Shown here: positions 15,313 to 23,076 of the stretch, piece after piece
How the letters are laid out: each line of letters opens with the position of its first letter
How positions within the stretch are numbered: position 1 is the stretch's first letter
Translations under genes and position numbers: made by a program
Source of the DNA: JBKHBT01 sp046542255
GTDB taxonomy: Bacteria; UBP14; UBA6098; JBKHBT01
Reading direction: 5' to 3'
Assembly: GCA_046542255.1 (NCBI GenBank)
Contig: JBKHBT010000048.1
Span: 1 to 23,176 of the forward strand
DNA: 23,176 bases
The notes under the pieces: generated by a model
What the model saw: the letters and a program-made list of their open reading frames with translations, nothing else
Told to the model about the DNA's origin: nothing
Databases searched by the model: none

Positions 15313-17292
15313 TTAAAAATTTTCATTGAGAACTTCTTCTAAAGTATCATTGAGAAATTCTCCATCGATTCGGCCTCTTGTACTGTGCATAATTTTACCC
15401 ATAATGAATCTTCGAGCAACTGTTTTAGTATCCGGGCCATTTCCATTACTCGCAGTATAGTTCAATGAATCTATACTTTCTTTGAATGTTTTTGTTACCA
15501 ATTCTGGAACTTCTTCTTCATCGATTTCAGGAATTTCAAGCTCATCGACTATTTCTTTAAGGCCCAGTTCGGGCTTTTCAGACAGCAGAGCAAGAACCAT
15601 AATCGATGCATCTTTTGAGAAGTATCCTTTATCCACTCCGTCTATTAACTTTCTATAAGCATCTTCATTGAGATTATCGACAGGATAGCCTTCTCTTTTT
15701 AGCGCTTTATATGTTTCAGTTAAGCTTCTTGCTAAAAATGGCGCTGAGAAAGGAATTTCATCATCTATATATTTCTCGAAAAGGCTTACTCTATTCATTA
15801 TGAAAAGCTCATCGATAAGGTGGTCAGAGACTCCCATCGCTCTATAACGATTTCTTCTATTCCACGGAAATTCAGGCATCTTTGACTGGACTCTTTCGAT
15901 TCTTTTTTCTGATATAGAAAGCGGTGGTAAATCAGTATCGGGATACATTCTATCGGGGCCGGGCAGGACTCTTTCGAATCGTGTGGTGCCATCTGGAATC
16001 TGCCTTCTGGTCTCATTGGGAACGCCAACCTCGAAAGCCTGAGTGATTCTGGTCTTTATCTCATCTACGGCGGTTTCCACATCCATCTTATCGCCAGCAA
16101 CGATGACTACCATATCATCTTCTCTTGCATCCATAAAATTGCGGATTTTATCGAACTCCAGCTCTCGAATTTCCTGAACCTGACTGCCATCGTAGATAAG
16201 ATTAGGCATCTCATCAATGCAGGCAACTACCCTGACAATACCGGCGACTTCGTCCATGAAAACACGGCCAGGATGTACCGCATGATTTCCATATCTATTA
16301 AAATTAGCCACTTTTATAGCCTTCACAATTCCGCCATTTTGCATAGCTTCACGGAATCGTGGGAAATTGGAATCTCCGATTGCCGGTTCTATATCTTTAA
16401 CAATAAAGCTTTTATCGCAAATATCAATTTTGTCGTCTTCGATTTTTTTCTGAAGATCGATGAATGCCTTTTGCCGGAATGCTTCATAATGAGTAAGTTT
16501 AGGGATCATTCCATATTTTGGTACGCCTTTAATCTCGATTCTTGTTCCGCCTTCGATAGACACGTTAACATCCTGCCTTGCAGCGCCCAGGCCTCTTCGG
16601 ATTTTGCCTGTGGAACGAGTAAGCATTGCCAATCTTCGGCCGACATTTGCGCAATCGTCTGGCGTAAGCATGTCTGGTTCTGTAACGATCTCGATAAGTG
16701 GCATAGATAGCCTATCGGTTCTGAAGGTTATAGTATGGCCCTCATCGGAGACCTCGCGGCATGAATCCTCTTCGATAGCGAGTTGCCGTATTCGAACTTT
16801 GCCATTTGGCGCATGTTCATAAGGTATCCATCCATTAAGGCCGACAATCGCAGTTCTCTGGAAACCGGTCGGTATCGAGCCATCGAGATATTGTTTTCTG
16901 ATGATATGGAGTTCGCCAACTATGCTGCAATTGAGAAGCAGGGCAATCTCCATAGCGATATCCAGCGCATCTTGATTTATCATAAATGGCGGTGTATCGT
17001 CCATTTCATATGTGCAGACGGATTCGTTTTTCAGAAGATAGATAACATCCTTGCGCTTTTTGAATTCCATAAGCGCAGTTCCATCGTATTCGCCAAGCTC
17101 AGATAGAGTAGGCCGCATATGGCGAAGTACCGCTGCATCGTGTTCTTTTGTATAAAGGCCTGCCGGACAATGGCAGAATAATTTCTTTTCTGTATATAAT
17201 TGCTGATGTATTTCAAGCCCGGATTTGAAACCAAGCTCGGCATATTCTTCACGAGATACTGTGCCGTACCTCGGTATTACCAGTTCAGACAC
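15313..17292 (-). CDS. gatE: Glu-tRNA(Gln) amidotransferase subunit E (archaeal GatE type)
   Basis: At 659 residues it is far longer than bacterial GatB (~480) and matches the GatE architecture. The catalytic GatB/E core contains 'LGFKSGLEIHQQL' (21-33), 'GSIPTGFQRT' (138-147) and 'EIVTEPDM' (201-208). An AspRS-type GAD insertion follows at ~295-420. The GatE-typical segment 'VGVPNETRRQIPDGTT' and 'PGPDRMYPDTDLPP' lies at ~422-457. A helical, YqeY-like tail completes it. GatDE converts Glu-tRNA(Gln) to Gln-tRNA(Gln); GatD, the ammonia-producing asparaginase-like partner, is not in this window. GTG start at 17292 after GGGAG with 5 nt spacing. It lies between a zinc-ribbon gene (43 nt upstream) and clpC. 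Family assignment is secure; transfer from Archaea is only one explanation. Confidence 0.9.
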   Translation of the reverse strand: MSELVIPRYGTVSREEYAELGFKSGLEIHQQLYTEKKLFCHCPAGLYTKEHDAAVLRHMRPTLSELGEYDGTALMEFKKRKDVIYLLKNESVCTYEMDDTPPFMINQDALDIAMEIALLLNCSIVGELHIIRKQYLDGSIPTGFQRTAIVGLNGWIPYEHAPNGKVRIRQLAIEEDSCREVSDEGHTITFRTDRLSMPLIEIVTEPDMLTPDDCANVGRRLAMLTRSTGKIRRGLGAARQDVNVSIEGGTRIEIKGVPKYGMIPKLTHYEAFRQKAFIDLQKKIEDDKIDICDKSFIVKDIEPAIGDSNFPRFREAMQNGGIVKAIKVANFNRYGNHAVHPGRVFMDEVAGIVRVVACIDEMPNLIYDGSQVQEIRELEFDKIRNFMDAREDDMVVIVAGDKMDVETAVDEIKTRITQAFEVGVPNETRRQIPDGTTRFERVLPGPDRMYPDTDLPPLSISEKRIERVQSKMPEFPWNRRNRYRAMGVSDHLIDELFIMNRVSLFEKYIDDEIPFSAPFLARSLTETYKALKREGYPVDNLNEDAYRKLIDGVDKGYFSKDASIMVLALLSEKPELGLKEIVDELEIPEIDEEEVPELVTKTFKESIDSLNYTASNGNGPDTKTVARRFIMGKIMHSTRGRIDGEFLNDTLEEVLNENF

Positions 17293-17335
17293 TTAAGCTC
17301 CCGTCTATAAAAATGATTTGATTCAATCCTGAAGA

Positions 17336-17524
17336 TCAGGAAAAGACTTCTTTTTTATTACAGGCGCAGACTCTTTTCATTTTATTATCATAGCGCCAGG
17401 ATTTATTGTCATGTTTAAATGAAGAGATAACTTTTACCTGTTTACGGGTTTCGCCGCAGACCGGGCAGACATCACCCTTCTTACCAACAATCTTGTCGAT
17501 GAACATTCTCTTTTTCTTTGCCAT
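17336..17524 (-). CDS. Small basic zinc-ribbon protein
   Basis: The 62-residue, lysine-rich protein has four cysteines arranged as a zinc ribbon: C20-P-V-C23 and C53-A-C55. The first pair sits in a 'DVCPVCGE' knuckle. The ATG at 17524 follows AGAGG with 5 nt spacing. It heads the probable gatE-clpC operon and has a strong promoter. Size, charge and position suggest RNA or ribosome association, but I do not recognise a named family. It does not align in an obvious way with ribosomal protein L33 or L32, the nearest small Cys-pair proteins. Confidence 0.75.
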   Translation of the reverse strand: MAKKKRMFIDKIVGKKGDVCPVCGETRKQVKVISSFKHDNKSWRYDNKMKRVCACNKKEVFS

Positions 17525-17560
17525 TTTTACCTCTTTTCAATAGCTTACAGTACTGTATTC

Positions 17561-17589
17561 AAAATATAAAGTTATCGGCACATTGTCAA
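17561..17589 (-). promoter_or_regulatory. Sigma70-like promoter for the zinc-ribbon/gatE/clpC operon
   Basis: On the minus strand TTGACA (17584-17589), a 17-nt spacer and TATTTT (17561-17566). An imperfect inverted repeat (TTATCGG 17572-17578, CCGACAA 17600-17606) brackets the -35 box and could be an operator; nothing identifies its regulator. Confidence 0.6.
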
Positions 17590-17801
17590 ACACAGTTTAC
17601 CGACAAACATTTTCAAACAACAATTAAATATTTATATTGAAAAATGCAAGTAATTCTTATATATAAAGCTTTAACCGATAGGTAAAACAAACTTTTTTGC
17701 ATATATCGGTCTTTTTCCGGGATAAAATTCGCCTGATAGAAATTTTATTTTAAAATATCTAGTTAAAACCATATTTTTAATAACCAAAATTAGGAGGATA
17801 T

Positions 17802-17900
17802 ATGAAGCCCATAAAAATTTTGATTATGCTTTTAGGAATACTGACTTTAGCCTTTCTGGGAAGAAAACTCTTTTTTATCAATATTACTATAAATATGTGA
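17802..17900 (+). CDS. Possible 32-residue membrane peptide or orphaned signal-peptide start
   Basis: An ATG follows a perfect AGGAGG (17793-17798) at 3-nt spacing and opens a 32-codon frame. It has a lysine-bearing start, then 'ILIMLLGILTLAFLG', then 'RKLFFINITINM' and TGA. It looks like a signal peptide or a single transmembrane helix. It may be the surviving start of a lost secreted-protein gene, or a genuine small membrane protein. It converges on the broken lipoprotein gene at 17937. The strong ribosome binding site is the main support. The rest of the gap 17590-17790 is AT-rich and I see nothing in it. Confidence 0.4.
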   Translation: MKPIKILIMLLGILTLAFLGRKLFFINITINM

Positions 17901-17936
17901 TCGGTAGATTTGATTTTCCAATTTAATCAAAAGTCT

Positions 17937-19411
17937 CTATTGAAAATCGAGTGCTTTTCCGGGGAAGCGCCTTGCTCTAGATAGCGACAAATCGGGAAAA
18001 TAAAGTTCTTCTTTTCTTGAAGCTTCAAGCTCTACGGCTTCATCCAAATTATAATCATCTATGGTGAAATCCGGATTGATAAAGGCCGTAACTTGATAAA
18101 ATATCTCATCTTCACCCCAAGGGTAAATTTCATAGCCATAGGGAAGTTCGGGAAGGATGATTGTACCATCGGCAGTTATTCCTTTCCAGAATCGTTCATA
18201 ACCAGCTCCGCTGCGGGTGTTCCTAAAAAGCTCGATACAATAAATATCAGCATTGCCAATTATGTCGAATTTAATACCAGAATTCAAAACAAATTCCACA
18301 TTCACACTAGGTATAGCTCCTTGCATATCTATTGATAACCAATAAGTCCCTAATGCTATATCCGGAATAGTTTTGATGGCAAAAACACCTTCTTCACTTC
18401 CATATACTCTACAAGAAACCCCATATCTCGTGACTTCAAGACAAATGTAATTATTGTACATAATTAACCAGTTTACCACAATTGAATCTCTGATAGAAGT
18501 TCTCGATTGGTTAACCAAATTTATTGGTACTCTGCCTTTTGGGATAACTATATCATCATAATCAAAGTAACTCGAATCTACAAATGCTTCTACTACATAG
18601 CTTTCAATGGCACATTCTGGCAAATCTACAAATAGTCTCATAGGATGATCCGTGCCATCCATCATATCAATATCGATAGCTTCATCTTCTGACAATATAT
18701 AGCGATCGATAGTAATTGGAGCACTAAGTCCTGTGTATTGATGGCAGTTATCATGGGTTCTTGCAAAGAATTGCCAATCACCTTCTGGAATGCTGTCGAG
18801 GAGTATGTATTCATCAAAAGATTCACAGGTGTCAAAGAACCGGCTAAAAATTTTGGACCTTTTACCAGAGGTACATCCAACTTCCCACACAACTGTTCTC
18901 TGTATGGATAAAACATATACGACCAAGCATGAATTAATACTGAGTAATAGATATTCTCTGGTTCACGACAGCGTAAGGTCACATCTGGAGCCAATGAAAT
19001 CCCATCCAGTATTAAGGCTTCATAGTTCTGTTTGATGAATGTAAGGTCGATAGGCATATTTAATGAAGATATGGAATACAAACCACTCGGCATGCTTTCA
19101 TTGTAATTATGGATATCTTCCATCACAAATACTGGTGAAATATTATGGCCATATTCATTCTTTATAGAACCGGAATAGTTATAAATCGGTATTTCCTCAT
19201 CATTTCTTGTCAGGATTGAAATCCTTCCAGAAGTAGAATAATTTCCATCAGAAATACTTGCCTGTAAGATATAGCTTGCCGAAGAATCTGGCGCAATCCA
19301 TTGGATATTCTGCCCGCTACCGATAACTTCGCCGAAAGATGCATTCCAATTGTATTCCAATATATCACATCTATTGTAGGTGATACCCAGAGATACTTCG
19401 ATTGTATCTCC
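17937..19411 (-). pseudogene. PKD-domain lipoprotein, 3' part, cut by repeat B and frameshifted
   Basis: Reading leftward from the repeat edge, 'GDTIEVSLGITYNRCDILEY' and 'NWNASFGEVIGSGQNIQW' form a PKD-type domain, followed by 'YILQASISDG'. This frame runs sensibly to 'WSYMFYPYREQ' (about 18895-18925), then turns into low-quality protein and stops at 18662. The minus-one-type alternative frame, blocked upstream by a TGA near 18966, continues with 'FDEYILLDSIPEGDWQFFAR' and 'ALGTYWLSIDMQGAIPSVNV', and stops at 17937. One base has therefore been lost near 18895-18925, or read wrongly. No slippery heptamer is visible there. The 5' part of the gene lies beyond repeat B at 19524-19692. The C-terminus ends 'PGKALDFQ' with no sorting domain, as expected for a lipoprotein. 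Confidence 0.75.
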
Positions 19412-19413
19412 AG

Positions 19414-19521
19414 ACAATGCGCTGTTCCGCATTGTCATACTTTTCTGGCTAAAACATCAGTAAAGCCTTTTGGGTATGTATATTAAGTATTATATATATG
19501 TTATATGTATGGCTTTAAAAG
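19414..19521 (-). repeat. Dispersed ~108-bp repeat, copy B
   Basis: This copy has the same structure as those at 34-139 and 23077-23176. It is flanked by CT on each side (minus-strand CT at 19522-19523 and 19412-19413), a possible 2-bp target duplication. Deleting the repeat plus one CT (110 nt) joins '...NPRFPI' to 'GDTIEV...' in the same frame. The outer 9-bp arms GACAATGCG/CGCATTGTC are perfect here. An ATG inside the repeat (19438) is in frame with the downstream fragment but has no ribosome binding site. Confidence 0.92.
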
Positions 19522-19523
19522 AG

Positions 19524-19692
19524 TAATCGGAAATCTTGGATTTGCTACTATGGTATTTATAATCGGCCCGATCTCGCCGTCCTGTCCATCGCTTCCTTTT
19601 TCTCCGGGCGAGCCCATAGGGCCTTCACATCCGAAAATAAGCATAAAAACGGAAAAGATAATAAAAAGAAGTAGCCCTGTTTGTTTTTTCAT
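19524..19692 (-). pseudogene. Collagen-like lipoprotein, 5' part, cut by repeat B
   Basis: The frame begins ATG 19692 after GGAG. It encodes a lipoprotein signal peptide 'MKKQTGLLLFIIFSVFMLIF' with the lipobox cysteine next (FGC). A short collagen-like Gly-X-Y run follows, 'GPMGSPGEKGSDGQDGEIGP', and then 'INTIVANPRFPI'. The last bases are split by the repeat, in which translation would stop at 19501-19503. The product should have been anchored to a membrane by its N-terminal lipid, with the PKD-type domain in 17937-19411 following directly. As it stands, only a ~63-residue lipopeptide could be made. A good promoter remains upstream. Confidence 0.8.
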
Positions 19693-19719
19693 TTATCTCC
19701 AAGGTAATTTCTACAATAA

Positions 19720-19748
19720 AACATAAAAAATAAGCTCATATATGTCAA
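19720..19748 (-). promoter_or_regulatory. Sigma70-like promoter for the broken lipoprotein gene
   Basis: The minus strand has TTGACA (19743-19748), a 17-nt spacer and TATGTT (19720-19725), the same combination as at 6680-6708. Confidence 0.65.
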
Positions 19749-19814
19749 GTTAATTGGGTAAATTAATTACATTAAATTATGTTTTTTACAAAAAGAATGG
19801 ATAAATCAAATCAA

Positions 19815-19842
19815 TAGACAAAATCCCGAAAAATCGTATATT
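19815..19842 (+). promoter_or_regulatory. Possible promoter giving a leaderless ubiA-like transcript
   Basis: TAGACA (19815-19820), a 16-nt spacer and TATATT (19837-19842). Transcription would begin about 7 nt further on, at the ATG of the ubiA-like gene (19849). No purine-rich ribosome binding site precedes that ATG, which fits a leaderless message. Confidence 0.4.
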
Positions 19843-19848
19843 TATGTC

Positions 19849-20664
19849 ATGACATCGCTGAAAGATGATAAATATCTGCGCCTGATAAGATGGATTAATG
19901 TGCTTCTGGTAGCTGTGGCCTGGATTCTTGGGCTTCGTTTTGGCGATGGATTTGTATGGCCTTATGTCTATATATTTTTTTCTTCGGCTCTTGTATTATC
20001 AGGCGCAAATGCTGTAAATAATGCCCTTGATTCCGAACGCGACAGCCCTCTGAAACAAAATCCTGTTGCCAGCGGGGATTTGACGCGGCGCAATGCGCTT
20101 TTGATTGGCCTTGGGCTGACTGTTCTGGGCCTTATTTTCTCGGCGATGATCGAGCTTAAATTTTTCCTTGCTGCTCTGGGCATCAGTATTTTGCTCCTTT
20201 TCTACAATCTATTCCTAAAGGATAGATTCCTGATCGGAAATTTGACGGTTGCCAGTATTTCCGGTTTTCTATTTATATATATCGGATGGTTTTTCGGCCT
20301 TAATGAGAAATTCTTCATAGCTGCAATTTTCGCATTTCTAACTCATCTGATTCGTGAGATCATAAAAGATCTCGAAGACTATGATTCTGATAAAAATCAA
20401 TTTGCAAAAACGATGGCAATTAAAATGGGCAAAAAGAAATCGGCATTGATTGTTCAATTTTTGCTTCTTATGGTTCTTATCGGCCTTTATTGGCCATTTC
20501 ATTTTGATATAATGGGAATGGGATATATAGTATTTGCATTAATCGGCGTATTGCCTTTAATTATCACGGTATCGGTATTTTTGTGGAAAGCAAATTACCG
20601 AAGAGCGCAAAAAATGATGAAAATACTAATGCTACTTGGTTTGGTAGCTCTTTTTATTGGTTAA
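19849..20664 (+). CDS. UbiA-family prenyltransferase, similar to digeranylgeranylglyceryl phosphate synthase
   Basis: This 271-residue protein has about eight hydrophobic segments. The first Asp-rich motif is 'NNALDSERD' (57-65), equivalent to the family's NDxxDxxxD. The second is 'REIIKDLEDYDSD' (169-181). These Mg2+-binding sites hold the prenyl diphosphate. The second motif and the following 'KTMAIKMGKKKS' resemble the archaeal-lipid branch (transfer of geranylgeranyl to geranylgeranylglyceryl phosphate) more than UbiA or MenA proper. Homologues of this branch are known in FCB-group bacteria. A menaquinone or other quinone role remains possible. No ribosome binding site precedes the ATG. 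The stop overlaps the region where dtd starts, so the two genes are coupled. Confidence 0.75.
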   Translation: MTSLKDDKYLRLIRWINVLLVAVAWILGLRFGDGFVWPYVYIFFSSALVLSGANAVNNALDSERDSPLKQNPVASGDLTRRNALLIGLGLTVLGLIFSAMIELKFFLAALGISILLLFYNLFLKDRFLIGNLTVASISGFLFIYIGWFFGLNEKFFIAAIFAFLTHLIREIIKDLEDYDSDKNQFAKTMAIKMGKKKSALIVQFLLLMVLIGLYWPFHFDIMGMGYIVFALIGVLPLIITVSVFLWKANYRRAQKMMKILMLLGLVALFIG

Positions 20665-20665
20665 T

Positions 20666-21115
20666 ATGATTGCACTTGTTCAAAAAGTATCTAAAGCACA
20701 GGTTATTGTCGAGGGGAAAGCAATCGGCAAGATAGGTGAGGGGCTTGTAATTTTCGCTGGCATTTTTTCCGATGATAGCATGAAAGATCTCGAATACTGC
20801 GCCAGAAAATGTGCAGAGCTGCGTATCTTCCCGGATGAAGCCGGCTATATGAATCTTTCTCTTGAGGATGTCGGCGGGCAGATGTTAGTTATATCGAATT
20901 TCACGCTATGCGCCAGAGTTCGCAAGGGAAGAAGGCCCAGCTTCGATAAGGCGATGAAGCCACCGAAATCCGAGGAGATGGTCGATGTCTTTATCGGCCT
21001 TCTCAAAGATCGTGGTATCGATGTTCAGGAAGGCAAGTTTGGTGCACATATGGATGTCGAGCTTACAAATGATGGCCCGATAACGATAATAGTCGATTCC
21101 AGAGAGAAGAGATAG
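20666..21115 (+). CDS. dtd: D-aminoacyl-tRNA deacylase
   Basis: The ATG at 20666, 1 nt after the ubiA-like stop, gives 149 residues, the normal Dtd length; an upstream in-frame TTG (20657) is less likely. The protein opens 'MIALVQKVSKAQVIVEGK', as family members do. It carries the catalytic-pocket segment 'SNFTLCARVRKGRRPSF' and, near the end, 'GKFGAHMDVELTNDGPITI'. Dtd hydrolyses D-amino acids (and glycine mischarged on tRNA-Ala) from tRNA in the cytoplasm. The usual SQFTL motif reads SNFTL here, a conservative change that merits alignment. It shares an operon with maf (3-nt gap). Confidence 0.95.
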   Translation: MIALVQKVSKAQVIVEGKAIGKIGEGLVIFAGIFSDDSMKDLEYCARKCAELRIFPDEAGYMNLSLEDVGGQMLVISNFTLCARVRKGRRPSFDKAMKPPKSEEMVDVFIGLLKDRGIDVQEGKFGAHMDVELTNDGPITIIVDSREKR

Positions 21116-21118
21116 ACA

Positions 21119-21769
21119 ATGCCTAAAGGAAATATAATTTATCTTGCAAGCTCATCGCCAAGGCGTATCGAGCTTCTCGAAAGAGCCGGAATACCTTTTG
21201 CAAAGGTTATGAAAGAAGAATTCGCAGAAGAGAATACATTCGATCTTTCGCCGGCAGAGTATGCCACATGGCTGGCTCTTTGCAAAGCCTCCAAAGCTTT
21301 GGACATTGAAAATGGCTTTGTACTCGGCGCAGACACCATTGTTGTCCAGCGCGGTGATATCATGGAAAAGCCCGATGATATAAAACATGCCAAAGAGCAT
21401 CTTTCGAGATTGTCCGGAAAATGGCATACTGTCATAACAGCTCTTGCACTTGTCAGATATCCCGAAGGAATGGCAGAGCTTGAAGATTCTCCACCAGAGA
21501 AAATAATCGGGAAATTATCAGCGAACAGAATGACTGCTTTCGAGGCCACCAGAGTGCTTTTCTCGAATCTTACAGAAGAAGAAATCGATGCTTATGTGTC
21601 TTCCCGAGAACCATCAGATAAGGCAGGAGCCTACGGAATACAAGAAAAGGGTGCGCTTCTGGTCGAAAGAGTCGAAGGCTGTTTTTATAATGTAGTCGGG
21701 CTTCCACTTTTCAGGTTGATGAAAGTTTTAGGAGAATTTGGACTCGATAGGCTATCATTTTTGAAATAA
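21119..21769 (+). CDS. maf: Maf-family nucleoside triphosphate pyrophosphatase
   Basis: The 216 residues carry the Maf signature set: 'LASSSPRRIELLERAGIPF' at the N-terminus, 'GADTIVV' with the metal-binding Asp, 'LSGKWHTVITALAL', and 'SREPSDKAGAYGIQEKGALL' with 'YNVVGLP' at the end. These cytoplasmic enzymes remove modified or canonical nucleotides (dTTP/UTP type or 7-methyl-GTP type). The substrate class cannot be settled by eye. A stretch of about 25 residues between 'ALAL' and 'EATRVLF' is longer than in most Maf proteins and rich in charged residues. Follows dtd by 3 nt; the start codon has no strong ribosome binding site, so it probably depends on coupling. Confidence 0.92.
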   Translation: MPKGNIIYLASSSPRRIELLERAGIPFAKVMKEEFAEENTFDLSPAEYATWLALCKASKALDIENGFVLGADTIVVQRGDIMEKPDDIKHAKEHLSRLSGKWHTVITALALVRYPEGMAELEDSPPEKIIGKLSANRMTAFEATRVLFSNLTEEEIDAYVSSREPSDKAGAYGIQEKGALLVERVEGCFYNVVGLPLFRLMKVLGEFGLDRLSFLK

Positions 21770-21785
21770 TTCTTGCAATCGAGCC

Positions 21786-21815
21786 TTGAGATTGTATTTT
21801 TCAATATTGTATGCT
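21786..21815 (+). promoter_or_regulatory. Weak candidate promoter for rodZ
   Basis: TTGAGA (21786-21791), an 18-nt spacer and TATGCT (21810-21815) precede rodZ by about 75 nt. The match is partial. The 122-nt gap between maf and rodZ shows no terminator, so read-through from the upstream operon is also possible. Confidence 0.3.
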
Positions 21816-21891
21816 GTTTTGGAAATATTATTTTATCGAGCATGACAAAGATTAAAATTTTGATGCTTGGTTTTGGTAAATGGAGTTTTGA

Positions 21892-23028
21892 TTGAGAGAA
21901 CTTGGCGAATATCTGAAACAAATGCGCAAAGCGCAGGAGCTTAGCCTCAAAGAGGTCGCAGAGCAGATAAAAGTAAATAAAAAGTATCTTGAAGCTTTGG
22001 AAGAGGGCAATCACGAGGCGCTTCCGCCCGAAGTTTATGTCCGTGGCTTCATAAAGGCTTATGGGCAACTACTCGGCGCCGATACAGAAGACTTATATGC
22101 AAGATATGAAGAATCGAAACCCAAAAGATCTCGGCTTGGCTTTTTCCAGCGGAAACCACCGGAGAAGAAATCCATTATTAGGAAAAAGGCAATAAAGAAA
22201 AAAGAGCCTACCCAGTCTAAAGAACAAAATGATGAAGATTCGCATAGGCCGATTCAATCTGGAGTCGATACTGGAGGGCTTAAGACAAAGCATCTCATTT
22301 TTTCACTTATTGCCGTTATTGTAGTCGTTGTGATAATAAGCATCATAAGAGCAGTAGGCAATAAACCACCGGATGCTAATGACAAATCAAATATCGCATC
22401 AGATAATATCACTGCGGTAAATGGCGATGTTGCTGTGGAGACCCCTTTGGATGAAGAGGAGCTTTCTCAAGAAGTGATCCTTCCAATGGGCGATATCGAA
22501 CCATCATGGGCGATATCGCAGGCAGAGTCCCTGATATTGACTGTCAGAGTTCGCAAAGAAGCCTGGATTCGTGTCGAGATGGATTACCGAACCGATTCTA
22601 AGGGCTACATAAATCCCAATAAAGATGAAACCTTCCGCGCTAAGAATTCTTTCTACCTTACAATGCGCGATCCTGATTTATTCCAGCTCAAGATAAATGG
22701 TTTCAAGATGGTAACCGGCGAGAAGCTTCGTGAAATTGCCGGCGTTCCACCAGAATCTCAATATCTCGAAATAGATGTAAATCGTTCCAATGTCATTCGA
22801 TATCTCGAAGGTTACAAAGAGATTGTAAGGCCATCCTTCCTTCAACCAGGCAGCAGAGTAGATACAACCCAAAAAGATTCTATACAGGCAAAGCCACAGA
22901 CAAGGCAGCCGAATCCTGCTCAAAGAAGGAATGTTGTCCGCCCAACTCCAAAACCACAAACGCCAGATCCTGAGCAAGAACCTAAAGAGCAAAAGTCCGC
23001 ACTTATGCCGATGGGTGGAGCAAGATAA
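21892..23028 (+). CDS. rodZ: RodZ-like cell-shape protein (HTH, single TM, DUF4115)
   Basis: This 378-residue protein has the RodZ order of parts. A cytoplasmic helix-turn-helix domain covers 1-75 ('LGEYLKQMRKAQELSLKEVA' and 'PPEVYVRGFIKAYGQLLG'). A very basic linker (~78-105) leads to one transmembrane helix (~134-154, 'LIFSLIAVIVVVVIISII'). A periplasmic DUF4115 domain spans ~212-300 ('SLILTVRVRKEAWIRVEMD', 'FQLKINGFKMVTGEKLREIA'). A long Pro/Gln-rich tail ends the protein. RodZ links MreB to the cell-wall elongation complex. Start TTG at 21892, chosen for the TGGAG 6 nt before it. The tail is longer than in many RodZ proteins. Repeat C begins 48 nt after the stop. Confidence 0.88.
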   Translation: MRELGEYLKQMRKAQELSLKEVAEQIKVNKKYLEALEEGNHEALPPEVYVRGFIKAYGQLLGADTEDLYARYEESKPKRSRLGFFQRKPPEKKSIIRKKAIKKKEPTQSKEQNDEDSHRPIQSGVDTGGLKTKHLIFSLIAVIVVVVIISIIRAVGNKPPDANDKSNIASDNITAVNGDVAVETPLDEEELSQEVILPMGDIEPSWAISQAESLILTVRVRKEAWIRVEMDYRTDSKGYINPNKDETFRAKNSFYLTMRDPDLFQLKINGFKMVTGEKLREIAGVPPESQYLEIDVNRSNVIRYLEGYKEIVRPSFLQPGSRVDTTQKDSIQAKPQTRQPNPAQRRNVVRPTPKPQTPDPEQEPKEQKSALMPMGGAR

Positions 23029-23076
23029 ACATCTTTTATTGTTCTAAAAATATTGGGAAGTGGTTTTCGTTAATCT

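Noticed and set aside
17572..17606. CtsR or CIRCE operator upstream of the clpC operon
   Set aside because: Only an imperfect TTATCGG/CCGACAA dyad is present; the GGTCAAA heptad repeats or CIRCE arms are absent.
730..23028. Frequent ATCGAT/TCGA words across genes, considered as a signal motif
   Set aside because: They fall mostly at codon joins before GAT/GAA/GGC and look like codon-context preference; I could not count them against expectation.
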